From Acanthamoeba lenticulata (lineage: Eukaryota; Discosea; Longamoebia; Acanthamoebidae), in contig NAVB01000807.1 in assembly GCA_002179805.1 (NCBI GenBank), positions 1-17,263 of the forward strand: DNA of 17,263 bases, written 5' to 3'. Made by a program: the position numbers and the translations under genes. The notes beneath the pieces were generated by a model. That model worked only from the letters and a program-made list of their open reading frames with translations. It ran no database searches and was not told the DNA's origin. This document shows positions 9,201 through 17,198 of this stretch, one piece after another (position 1 is the first letter of the stretch; each line of letters opens with the position of its first letter).

Positions 9201-12200
9201 GCGAGTGGTCACTATATGGTCCCCTTCACGTGGTTGCTGACGTCATCATGCAGGCAAGGAGGGCACGAGCTGGCCGTTCGTGGCCGGATCGGCGATGATG
9301 GTGCACACGCAGCCCGAGTCCAACTGCGCCGCCTCGGCTGCGCTGCTCGACTGGATCTGGTGGACCCAAAGCGAAACGACCGCCGCCGAGATGGCTGACA
9401 AGTGCGTCGCCTCTCTCTCTCTCTCTCGCTTTCTCTCTCTGCTTGGCTGGCTGGCTGGTCGAGCGGGTTGGCTTGACAATTGAATCCGCGACGGCGCAGT
9501 TACGGAATGGCCGTGGCGAGCGCCAACGCGGCGGTGCGGCGGCGCATCCTCGACACGCTGGCCAGCGTGCGGTGCCAGGGCGAGGCCACCTTCTCGCTGG
9601 CCGGCTGCGTGTACAACGGCACCTTCTGCTCCGACCGGGGCACCTGCACAGAGGCGGGCGCCTGTGCCTGCGACGCCGGCTACACTGTACGCGTTCCTCT
9701 TCCCCAAAGGCCCGTGCTGGCCGCGCTTCCCCGTGATCGCAGTAACCGACAATCTACTACAACAACATCACAATAGGGCACCTATTGTGAGCGCCTGTCG
9801 TCAAGCGATGACTCGCTCTCGACCGGCGCTGTGCTGGGGATCGTCCTCGGCGTTTTGCTTCCGCTGTTCTGTCTCTTGCTGATCGTGGTGCCTCTGGTCG
9901 TTGTGGCCGCCGTGCTGTTTGCCGTTCGCGTCAATCACCGCCGCTCCGAGTGGGAGATCGATCCCGCCGAGATCGACCTCGGCGACCCCATCGGCACCGG
10001 CGGGTTCGTTCTTTTTCCCATTCGCTTTCGCTCTCGCTTTCGTTCTTCCCCCCCCCCTCGAACGCGAAAGCGAAAGCAAAGAACGAAGCACTCACGAAAA
10101 GAGGGGGACGACGGTTGCAGCTTTGGGTGCGTGTACAAAGCGAGATGGCGAGGAACGGACGTGGCGGTGAAGATGCTGCCCTCCCAGAACCCGAGCAAAG
10201 AAATGATCCGGAACTTCCGTGAGGAGATCCACGTGATGATGGCCCTCCGACACCCGAACGTGGTGCTCTTCATGGCGGCTTCAACCAAGGCCGACCGCAT
10301 GCTGTTGGTGATGGAGTTCATGGCCCTCGGATCACTCTACGACGTGCTGCACAACGAGCTCATCCCCGAGCTGCCCTTTGCGCTCAAGCTCAAGCTGGCC
10401 TACCAGGCGGCCAAGGGCATGCACTTCCTCCACTCGTCAGGCATCGTCCATCGCGACCTCAAGTCGCTCAACCTGCTGCTCGACTCCAAGTGGCACCTCA
10501 AGGTGCGTTGCCTCGAGAAGCTCGTTCTGTTGCTCGTGTCGTATGGTGACGGCGAGACTGACCACGTTGTGCCTCTCGGCCAGGTGAGCGACTTTGGGTT
10601 GACGCGGTTCAAGCAGGAAATCAAGACCGGGCGCGACGGCACCGAAGCCCTCGGGTCCATCCCGTGGACAGCGCCCGAGGTGCTCAACGACCAGCCGGAC
10701 CTCGACTACGTCCTGGCCGATGTCTACTCGTTCGGCATCATCCTGTTTGAGCTCATGACCCGCAGCCACCCTTACCCTGGCCTCAGGTTGTCCCTTCACC
10801 CCTGCATTGGCATGCAAGTTATGTCGAAAATGTATGGCATGCTCACAAGTGTGCGCGTTGTGGAATGCAGCCCCGCGGCGGTGGCCGTGGCGGTGATCCG
10901 CGAGGACGCCCGGCCGCGCTTGCCCGCCGAGAACGAGATGGGCGACGTGCAACCCGACTTTGCCGGGTTCGATGAGCTGATGCGCAGCTGCTGGCACGCC
11001 GACCCGTCGATCCGGCCCACCTTCCTCGAGATCGTCACGCGCCTGGGCGCCATGACGGGCGAGATGTCGTCGTCCTCGCAGGGCGGCTCGTCGTCTTCGG
11101 CCAACTCGCTCTACATCAGCGGCAGCAGCAAACACGCTGTGTCGGGCAAGCATCGGCGCATGACACTGGACAACGGCGGCTCGCGCGCGTCGTCCTCCTC
11201 CGGCGGCGGCTCGCTCATGGGCGACATGGCCTTTGGCGGCTCGTTCAACTTCCCGACTGTGGCCGCCATGAACCTGCGCGGGACCACGAGCCACGGCGGG
11301 ATCGCGACGGTGCCGGCAGCACGCGTGCCGGCACCCACGGGGACCGTGGCCATCGTCTTCTCCGACGTCACCAGCGCGGCCTCGCTGTGGGAGTTTGACC
11401 CGGAGGCCATGAAGGACGCCACGCTGGCGCACAACCAGCTCCTGCGCTCGCTCCTGGCCAAACATCGTGGCTACGAGGTGCGCTCGACCCGCGAGCGCAA
11501 CACGGGCGAGGGCTCCTTCTGCCTCGTGTTCCAGGATCCCCTGGCCGCGCTCCAGTGGTGCATGGAAGCCCAGGCCGCGCTGCTCGAGGTCGCCTGGCCG
11601 CCCGCCCTGCTGACCCATGCGGGCGCCGCCGAGGAGCACGCCGACGCCACCGATGGGCGCGTCCTGTTCCGCGGCCTGCGCGTCCGCATGGGCGTCCACG
11701 CCGGCGAGCCCCGCACGGCCAGGGACCCGACCACGCGCCGCATGGACTACTTTGGCCCGCCCGTGTTCGCCGCAGCCCACATCACGTCCATGACCCACGG
11801 CGGTCAGGTCGTCGTCTCCGAGTCCTTGCGTGCCCTGCTTGAGCCCAAGGACCGCTCGCGCCTCCGCGCGCTGGGCCACTTTGAGCTGCCCGACTCACCT
11901 AACGGTTCGAATCCCGCCTCGGCCGCTTCCTTTTAATTCCATCTTTTATTTTTTTCCCTTTTTTTGCTGACGTGGCTTGTCGCGCTGTGTAGTGCCGACC
12001 CGCTTGTACGAGTGCAAGGTGAGCGGCCTCGAGGGCCGCTTCTTTGGCGGCGTGACCAAGAAACGAGAGCGCGCCGAGACGACCGACGAGGGCGATGACG
12101 AGGGCGCCGCGACGGCGTCTGACGACAGCGGCAGCGCCGCGCTGGTGCAGACGACCGTGGGTGAGGGCCTGGCCAACGAGGAGGACCGGTACCTCACATC

Positions 12201-13265
12201 GGCCAACCTGTGTCGCTGGGTCATCGACTTTGCCGAGATCAAGCCCGGCAAGCAGATCGGGACTGGCTCCTACGGCGTCGTGTACAAGGCCGTGTGGAAG
12301 GGCGTCGACGTTGCGGTCAAGCGGTTCATCAAGCAGAACCTCGACGAGCGCCGGCTCCTCGAGTTCCGCGCCGAGATGGCCTTCCTCTCGGAGCTGCACC
12401 ACCCCAACATCGTCCTCTTCATCGGCGCCTGCGTGCGGATGCCCAACCTGTGCATCATCACCGAGTTTGTGCGCCAGGGCAGCCTGAAGGACATCCTGGC
12501 CAACCGGAGCATCAAGCTCGTGTGGCCCCAGCGGCTCCGCATGCTCAAGAGCGCAGCGCTGGGCGTCAACTACCTCCACAGCCTGTCGCCGTGCATCATC
12601 CATCGGGACATCAAGCCGTCCAACCTGCTCGTCGACGAGAACTGGAACGTGAAGGTGGCCGACTTTGGATTCGCGCGCATCAAGGAGGAGAACGCCACCA
12701 TGACCCGCTGCGGCACGCCCTGCTGGACTGGTACCAGTTCCCCCAGCCTCAGAGCTCGCCCTCGCCCACGTGTGGACGCTCACCTTTGCCTCTACTTGGT
12801 CGTGCAGCGCCCGAGGTCATCCGGGGCGAGCGCTACACGGAGAAGGCTGACGTCTACAGCTTCGGAATTGTCATGTGGGAGATGCTCACGCGCAAGTACG
12901 CTAAGTCAGAATTACTTTATTTCTCTTTTCATTTTAGAATATTAATATTTATGTTTTGTGATCATTTTAAGTACTATTTCATATTTTCCAATTATTTGGA
13001 ATTTTATTCGTTGCTATGTAATAACCCAGCAACAATTCTTTGGCCCAGGCAACCGTTCGCGGGGCGCAACTTCATGGGCGTCACGCTCGATGTGCTCGAG
13101 GGCCGACGACCCCAAATGCCGACCGACTGCCCGGAGGCCTATCGCAAGATGGTGGAGCGCTGCTGGCACGCCAAGGAGGCCAAGCGGCCGACGATGGACG
13201 AGCTCATGGGCTTCTTCGACAGCCTTATCGGGGAGACCTCCAGCGGCGTTGACGCCATCGTGTGA
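6240..13265 (+). CDS. Receptor: tandem PstS-like domains, EGF, TM, TKL kinase, pseudocyclase, TKL kinase
   Basis: Twenty-one exons, about 1708 residues: 6240-6333, 6426-6572, 6771-6878, 6942-7318, 7398-7521, 7603-7668, 7756-7886, 7978-8033, 8126-8233, 8335-8414, 8496-8672, 8749-9183, 9254-9401, 9500-9686, 9777-10003, 10121-10502, 10584-10786, 10871-11904, 11993-12730, 12808-12895, 13049-13265. Signal peptide 1-28 (RRLLFFFLLLSCL). PstS-like domain A about 32-380 and B about 385-708, each with the signature IYLG-[DN]-IR-[YW]-WNDS. EGF-like module with six Cys (720, 727, 733, 739, 741, 750). Transmembrane helix about 764-796. Kinase 1: GTGGFG 819-824, Lys839, HRDLKSLN (Asp934), DFG 952-954, APE 979-981. 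Ser/Gly-rich linker about 1085-1170. Cyclase-like domain about 1174-1361. Kinase 2: GTGSYG 1451-1456, Lys1471, HRDIKPSN (Asp1567), DFG 1585-1587, APE 1608-1610. Both kinases look active and TKL/Raf-like (HPNVVLFMAA, HPNIVLFIGA). It probably transmits an extracellular signal across the plasma membrane. The ligand is unknown. Confidence 0.92.
6573..6770 (+). other. Unusually long intron 2 of the receptor gene
   Basis: 198 nt, against 63-153 nt for the gene's other introns. Donor gtgcgc, acceptor gtgcacacag. It joins VVA to DNKNDFG in phase 1, which restores the expected PstS-like order. It contains stops in the receptor frame, so it must be removed. Confidence 0.75.
9411..9440. repeat. CT-rich microsatellite in receptor intron 13
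   Basis: About ten CT units with a few interruptions, inside the intron at 9402-9499. On the transcript it gives a long pyrimidine tract. Confidence 0.8.
10025..10076. repeat. Imperfect inverted repeat in receptor intron 15
   Basis: ctttcgctctcg at 10025-10036 pairs with cgaaagcgaaag at 10065-10076 (11 of 12 positions). The loop includes a run of ten C at 10048-10057. It sits inside the intron at 10004-10120 that interrupts the glycine loop of kinase 1. Confidence 0.7.
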
Positions 13266-13758
13266 CGCAGCCGAGAGAACGAGAGTGCAACTTTCAAATT
13301 TTTTGATGAACTGCTGGCTCGTTGGTCGCTCTACTCGCTCGAGCTCGTCCCATTGGCTGATATCATCCAGATACAAGTTCCGAACTTGGTCTTTCCCTTG
13401 ATTGTGGTTGGCTAGGCCGTGTAAGCAGACCCAAAATGGCGCCCGTTGCAGTACGTAACAGGGGAGATCTGGCAAGGCAAACCCGCACTCTTCTCTTTTT
13501 CAGGACACACCGTGCAGCGCTGTGGCTTAAACGGCCGAATGGAAAACTTCCCGATGGAGAGCGATTGGGGAGTGGCTTGTCCTGGACGGGGGTGGTGTGT
13601 CACACCGGTGATCGGTGCGCCATTTCCACGGGAGGCGGAGCGAACACTTGCCTTGGTGCCGTGTTGACGCATACTTCTTCCTCTTTACCGGCCCCAGTAA
13701 AGGACACACACGCCCGCCCAACTCGATTTGATTACGGTCGTCCAGCTTGAGGACAAAG
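13266..13758. other. Region between receptor and unrecognised gene, possibly with upstream exons
   Basis: 493 bp. The first 170 bp show nothing beyond 3' UTR-like sequence. From the ATG at 13436 two short exons (13436-13454 and 13504-13660) can be spliced in frame to the next gene using a tctttttcag acceptor. This is a model, not a certainty. Confidence 0.4.
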
Positions 13759-14493
13759 ATGAACGCATACGACAGTCCTCAAGCTGTGTGGGCCTACACC
13801 TACTTCACAAATCGAGGGGTCGAGCGAACATTGTGCTCGTCGTGCCTCATCATGTGGAGCCACGGCGCCGCGTTCGTGTTGCCTGCCGACTTTGGCTGGG
13901 CTCGACCGGGCCAGGCGGGGGCCTTGCTCCGCTTCCGGTTCGACCAGGCGTTCTTCATCTCCACCCCCACCTCCTTGCTCCCCAACCAAGATGGACGTCT
14001 TGATGTCTTCTGCGCGCTGGCCACCGTCGAACGAGGCGTTCTCTACTTCACCCACCAGTACGGGGCCATCAAGGACCTCGCCGCCCTCTCAACTCAAGTA
14101 CTTCTTCACCCTCTTCTTTTCCTGCATCTTGTTGCACGCGTTGAATCCCGGTTAACGGTGACGGCGCGGTTGCAGCTTCGTTACGACTGGCACGTAGCAA
14201 CCGGCCCTGACAGCCAGAAGCAAGGCCACTTGCGCCGGGGCGCATCGCTGGTGGGCCAAGTGGCCCGAGCCGTGGGCCAGATCGACCTGCAACCCTTCAG
14301 CCTCGGCGACTTTGGCGTCGCTTTCGTGTGCCACTGCCCGAGGGAAGACTTCCCGCTTTGCTACGACGACGCTATGGTCGGTGTAGAGGAAGACGACGAC
14401 CACGACGGTTCGCCACTCGTTCCCCTATTGCAGAGGACGAAGAACCTATGGGAGAGCACCGAAGAACTCGACACCACCGCGATGCGGTTGTGA
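13759..14493 (+). CDS. Unrecognised protein with acidic C-terminal region
   Basis: I do not recognise this family. Core model: exon 13759-14097, intron 14098-14175 (gtactt...gcggttgcag, 78 nt), exon 14176-14493, giving 218 residues from the ATG at 13759. It carries a CSSC motif, hydrophobic aromatic segments (VWAYTYF, FDQAFFISTP), a well-mixed middle (ERGVLYFTHQYGAIKDLAAL) and an acidic patch EEDDDHD near the end; no signal peptide or transmembrane helix. A longer model adds exons 13436-13454 and 13504-13660 and starts the third exon at 13746. All four exons then sum to 846 nt (281 residues) with matching phases 1, 2 and 0, which supports it modestly. The intron at 14098 is a multiple of three and free of stops, so only the good splice sites argue for its removal. 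Function unknown. Confidence 0.6.
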   Translation: MNAYDSPQAVWAYTYFTNRGVERTLCSSCLIMWSHGAAFVLPADFGWARPGQAGALLRFRFDQAFFISTPTSLLPNQDGRLDVFCALATVERGVLYFTHQYGAIKDLAALSTQVLLHPLLFLHLVARVESRLTVTARLQLRYDWHVATGPDSQKQGHLRRGASLVGQVARAVGQIDLQPFSLGDFGVAFVCHCPREDFPLCYDDAMVGVEEDDDHDGSPLVPLLQRTKNLWESTEELDTTAMRL

Positions 14494-14672
14494 GAGCGTG
14501 TACATACCCACAAGTCTTGCGGGGAATCGCAAGCATTTTTAAAATAACATAAAAATCCCATGAGAACGTGTACCAATCAGCTTCCTGGAGCGACGCCGGC
14601 AAAATTGCACCACCTCGCCCGACCACCCAACAAAATCGAGACAGCAGGCAAAACGCCAGCACAACACACAAG

Positions 14673-16167
14673 ATGAACCCACGCAATCGTTTTCTTCAGG
14701 CTGCGGAAGAGGATTTCCCCACCTGCCCTGGTTGTAACGAGCAAGTCTTTCCTCGCGAGCGCCCTCTGCGCGCCCTCAACGTACAATCCAGCTCATTTCT
14801 GAATTTGTCGGCTAGCTTTTAATTAAGATTGCCAACTCGATTTCATCTTTTTTGTGCATCATCTGACGCTGTTTTTTTATATTTATATTCCAAATATTTT
14901 TCACACAGGCCCAATGGCACCCGAACTGCCTGAAGTGCACCACGTGCAAGACTACGCTTACTGTGCGCTCGCTCGAGTCCTATGAGAACAAGCCCTACTG
15001 CCGCGCCCACCGCCCGACCGTCTCGGCCACTCAGGTCGCTGACGACGTCCACATCAAGCAGGCCACCTGTACGTGCACCACGCCTCCACCATCGCCATCA
15101 TTCTCGTCATTCTTGCCCGTTTTGTTTTGTTTTGTTTTGTTTTTTTATTATTTTATTTTATTATCATTTGTGCTTATGTCGCCGCTCGCTCTGCAGCCGT
15201 GCCCAAGGCGGCCGATCGCGCCGCAGGCGTCGACGTGACGGCCCAGCGCAAGTTCGCCGCGCCCGGCCGGAACGTGCGGCTCGACGCCAACGTCGACCGC
15301 TCGGCCGACAAGTTCTCGAGCGACCGCTCGGCTGACACGGGCGAGTACACGAAGGAGGCGCTGCCCTCGGCCACCAACGCCGGCATCAACTGGAGCGACT
15401 CGTCGCACAAGGCCGACACGGGTGAGTTTGTGCGCGAGGCCTCGGCCTCCCGCACGCAGGCCGGCCACGCCTGGGCCGATCCGACCCACAAGTCCGACCA
15501 GGGCGAGTTCGGCTCGACCCCGGCCGCGTCGGCCACCAACGCCGGCACGACCTGGTCCGACCCGTCGCGCCGCCACGATCAGGGCGAGTACGTCAAGGAC
15601 GCCGCCCCGCGTCCGGCCCCCATGCCCGGCCGCGCCGCCGCGCCGCCGCCCGTGCGCGCTGCGGCTCCGCCGCCCGTGACCTCGCGCCCGCCCCCCGCGG
15701 CCGCCGCCCCGCCGGCCGCCCCGGCCCCGGTGGCCGCGCCCTCGCTCCCGCCGCCGTCGCCCATGGTGGCCGAGCCCACCTACGAGGAGCCCGCCGCCCA
15801 CCACGACGGCGGCTACACCGACGCTGGCTACACCGACGCTGGCTACACTGACGCTGGCTACACCGACGCTGGCTACACCGAAGGTGGCTACACTGAGGGC
15901 GCCTACACGGAAGGCGGCTACGACCAGCAGGGCGGCTACTATGACGAGAGCGGCCAGTACCATGAGGGCACTGGTGCCGAGGGCGGCTACGACCAGCAGG
16001 GTGGCTACTACGACGAGAGCGGCCAGTGGCATGAGGGCGGCGGCTACACCGAGGGCGGGTATGACCAGCAGGGCGGCTACTATGACGAGAGCGGCCAGTA
16101 CCACGAGGGCGCTGGTGCCGAGCAGGGCTACTACGACGAGAGCGGCCAGTTCCACTACTACCAGTAA
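14673..16167 (+). CDS. Single-LIM-domain protein with 27-residue repeats and Gly/Tyr-rich tail
   Basis: Probable cytoskeletal or adhesion adaptor (inferred from the family). Three exons: 14673-14780, 14909-15068, 15197-16167; introns of 128 nt, both AT/T-rich; 412 residues. The LIM domain at 18-70 has all eight zinc ligands: C18, C21, H40, C43, then C46, C49, C67, H70, in the spacing C-x2-C-x18-H-x2-C-x2-C-x2-C-x17-C-x2-H. The first intron splits the domain between N36 and A37. Residues 135-215 hold three 27-residue repeats ([AS]D[TQ]GE[YF]...[TN]xW[SA]D...) and the start of a fourth. About 226-285 is Pro/Ala-rich with APPPV-type stretches that could bind SH3 or profilin. From 295 come GYTDA/GYTEG pentapeptides and three GYDQQGGYYDESGQ units ending FHYYQ. 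The tail looks disordered. The ATG at 14673 is the one immediately before the LIM domain; in-frame sequence upstream looks non-coding. Confidence 0.9.
15120..15170. repeat. T-rich (TTTTG)n and (ATTTT)n tract in LIM gene intron 2
   Basis: A run of TTTTG units followed by T and ATTTT units within the intron at 15069-15196, just upstream of the acceptor gctctgcag. Confidence 0.75.
15331..15603 (+). repeat. Tandem 81-bp coding repeat (27 residues)
   Basis: Units start at 15331, 15412 and 15493, with a partial fourth at 15574. Each has a D-x-GE-[YF] start and a W-[SA]-D near its end. The unit length is exactly 27 codons each time. Confidence 0.85.
15811..16164 (+). repeat. Gly/Tyr-rich coding repeats: pentapeptides, then YYDESGQ units
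   Basis: Four GYTDA copies (15811-15870), then GYTEG, GYTEG and AYTEG (15871-15915). Longer units open at 15916, 15985 and 16057 with a shortened one at 16126. Copies are almost identical at the DNA level, differing mainly at third positions. Confidence 0.85.
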
Positions 16168-16364
16168 GAAGAAGAAGAAGAAGAAGAAAAAAAGTAGCGC
16201 TACTTGGTCGACCTGTAGTACTCGAGACTGCAGCGTCGCAACTCGACCTTCCCTTTTGTACTCCTGTGCCTGTTGTACACAACCACATCCACTCCAATCT
16301 TTTTACCACGTACTTTTTCTTTTACATATTTATGTAAAAAATTATTTTTAAAATGCGGGCCTTG
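16168..16364. other. Convergent 3' region with AAG run and AT-rich hairpin
   Basis: 197 bp between the stops of the LIM gene and the peptidase gene. It starts with a purine (AAG)n run directly after the LIM stop. It also holds an 8-bp hairpin at 16320-16339 (ttttacat/atgtaaaa, 4-nt loop). Polyadenylation signals for both strands are likely here. Confidence 0.5.
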
Positions 16365-17198
16365 TCACAAGCCTCTTGGGGGCTCAAGGCCGAGAGTGGT
16401 GAGGTAGGCGTTGAGGGAGGGCTCAGCCCCAAGGAAGGCGCGAAGCATTGCTCGCGGATCCTTCGCGCCACCATAGCGTAGGATCTCCTGCCTGTAGCGC
16501 TCGCCCACTGCGTAGCACCACAAAAATAAATAAATAAATAAATAAAATCATGTAAAAGAAAGAACATCGAGCAAGGAAGAAGTACTCTGGCGGTTGAGCG
16601 GGTCGGGCTCGAAGCAGCGGTGCCACAGGTTGGCCGACGCCACGCGACAGTAGAGGTAGCTGTAGTAGCCAGCCCCGTAGCCGGCCAGGTGGCCGAAACT
16701 GGCCTGGAGGTGGCTGCCCTCGGCGTGGGGCACGGCGTAGTAGCGCGCCTGGAGGTCGCGCACGAGGTCGGTCGTCGAGGCTGGCAGCGGGTGGGGCCCG
16801 TGGTAGACCATATCCATCATCGAGTAGAGGACCTGGAGCTGCGCCTCCATGCCCGCAAAGCGCGCCGTGTTCTCCGCGAGGGCGGCGAGCTCAGACGCGG
16901 GGACAGCGGCGCCCGTGCGCCAGTGACGCGCAAAGAGGGACAACACGCTCGGGGCGTAGGCGTAGTACTCCATGAGGGTCGAGGGCGTTTCGACAAAGTC
17001 GAGCTGGGCGCGCGTCCCGGCCACGTGCTGGAACTCGGTGCGCGAGAAGAGGGTGGCCAGCGTGTGCCCAAACTCGTGGAACAAAGTCTCCACTTGGTGG
17101 TGCGTCAGCAGCGACGGCCGCTGAGCCGACGGCGTCGGAAAGTTGCACACCAGCGCCACGCGCGGGACCACGTAGCCGCTGCTCAGCTCGGCAGGCGC
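16365..17198 (-). CDS. MIPEP: Mitochondrial intermediate peptidase-like M3 metallopeptidase, C-terminal part
   Basis: Zinc oligopeptidase; in mitochondria this type trims an octapeptide from imported precursors after the main processing peptidase. Two exons on the minus strand, 17198-16586 and 16507-16365, joined across a 78-nt intron (gtactt...ctacgcag); 251 residues ending with TGA. The upstream exon begins after an acceptor (aaatgcag), and the AT-rich sequence from 17199 to the window edge is intron, so the N-terminus lies outside. Seen: HEFGH zinc motif at 17078-17064, the third-ligand region FVETPSTLMEYYA, QHVAGTR just before it, YHGPHPLPASTTD, FGHLAGYGAGYYSYL (Gly/Tyr substrate loop) and GERYRQEILRYGG. 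The QHVAGTR and FVETPS-LMEY wording is closer to mitochondrial intermediate peptidase than to thimet oligopeptidase. Targeting cannot be checked here. Confidence 0.88.
16522..16547. repeat. (AAAT)n microsatellite in peptidase intron
   Basis: About five TAAA units within the intron at 16508-16585. On the transcribed strand it reads (ATTT)n, close to the acceptor. Confidence 0.8.

Noticed and set aside
10437..11879. 480-codon minus-strand open frame
   Set aside because: It lies wholly antisense to receptor exons and is an effect of GC-rich codon choice. The translation has no domain and is biased to Arg, Gly, Ala and His.
11860..11940. Possible tRNA gene around the B-box GGTTCGAATCC
   Set aside because: The T-stem arms do not pair, no acceptor-stem partner is found about 70 nt upstream, and the 5' half would be receptor coding sequence.
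11899..12783. 294-codon minus-strand open frame
   Set aside because: It is antisense to kinase 2, which has all catalytic motifs on the + strand.
6240..13265. Reading the receptor as several genes (binding protein, kinase-cyclase, separate kinase)
   Set aside because: All 20 introns keep phase, the joined length is an exact multiple of three, and there is no start context or promoter-sized gap between parts. The stop at 11934 appears only if an intron is retained.
15148..16155. 335-codon minus-strand open frame opposite the LIM gene
   Set aside because: It mirrors the Gly/Tyr and Pro/Ala repeats, giving Val/Ala/Gly low complexity. The + strand has a complete LIM domain and correct splicing.
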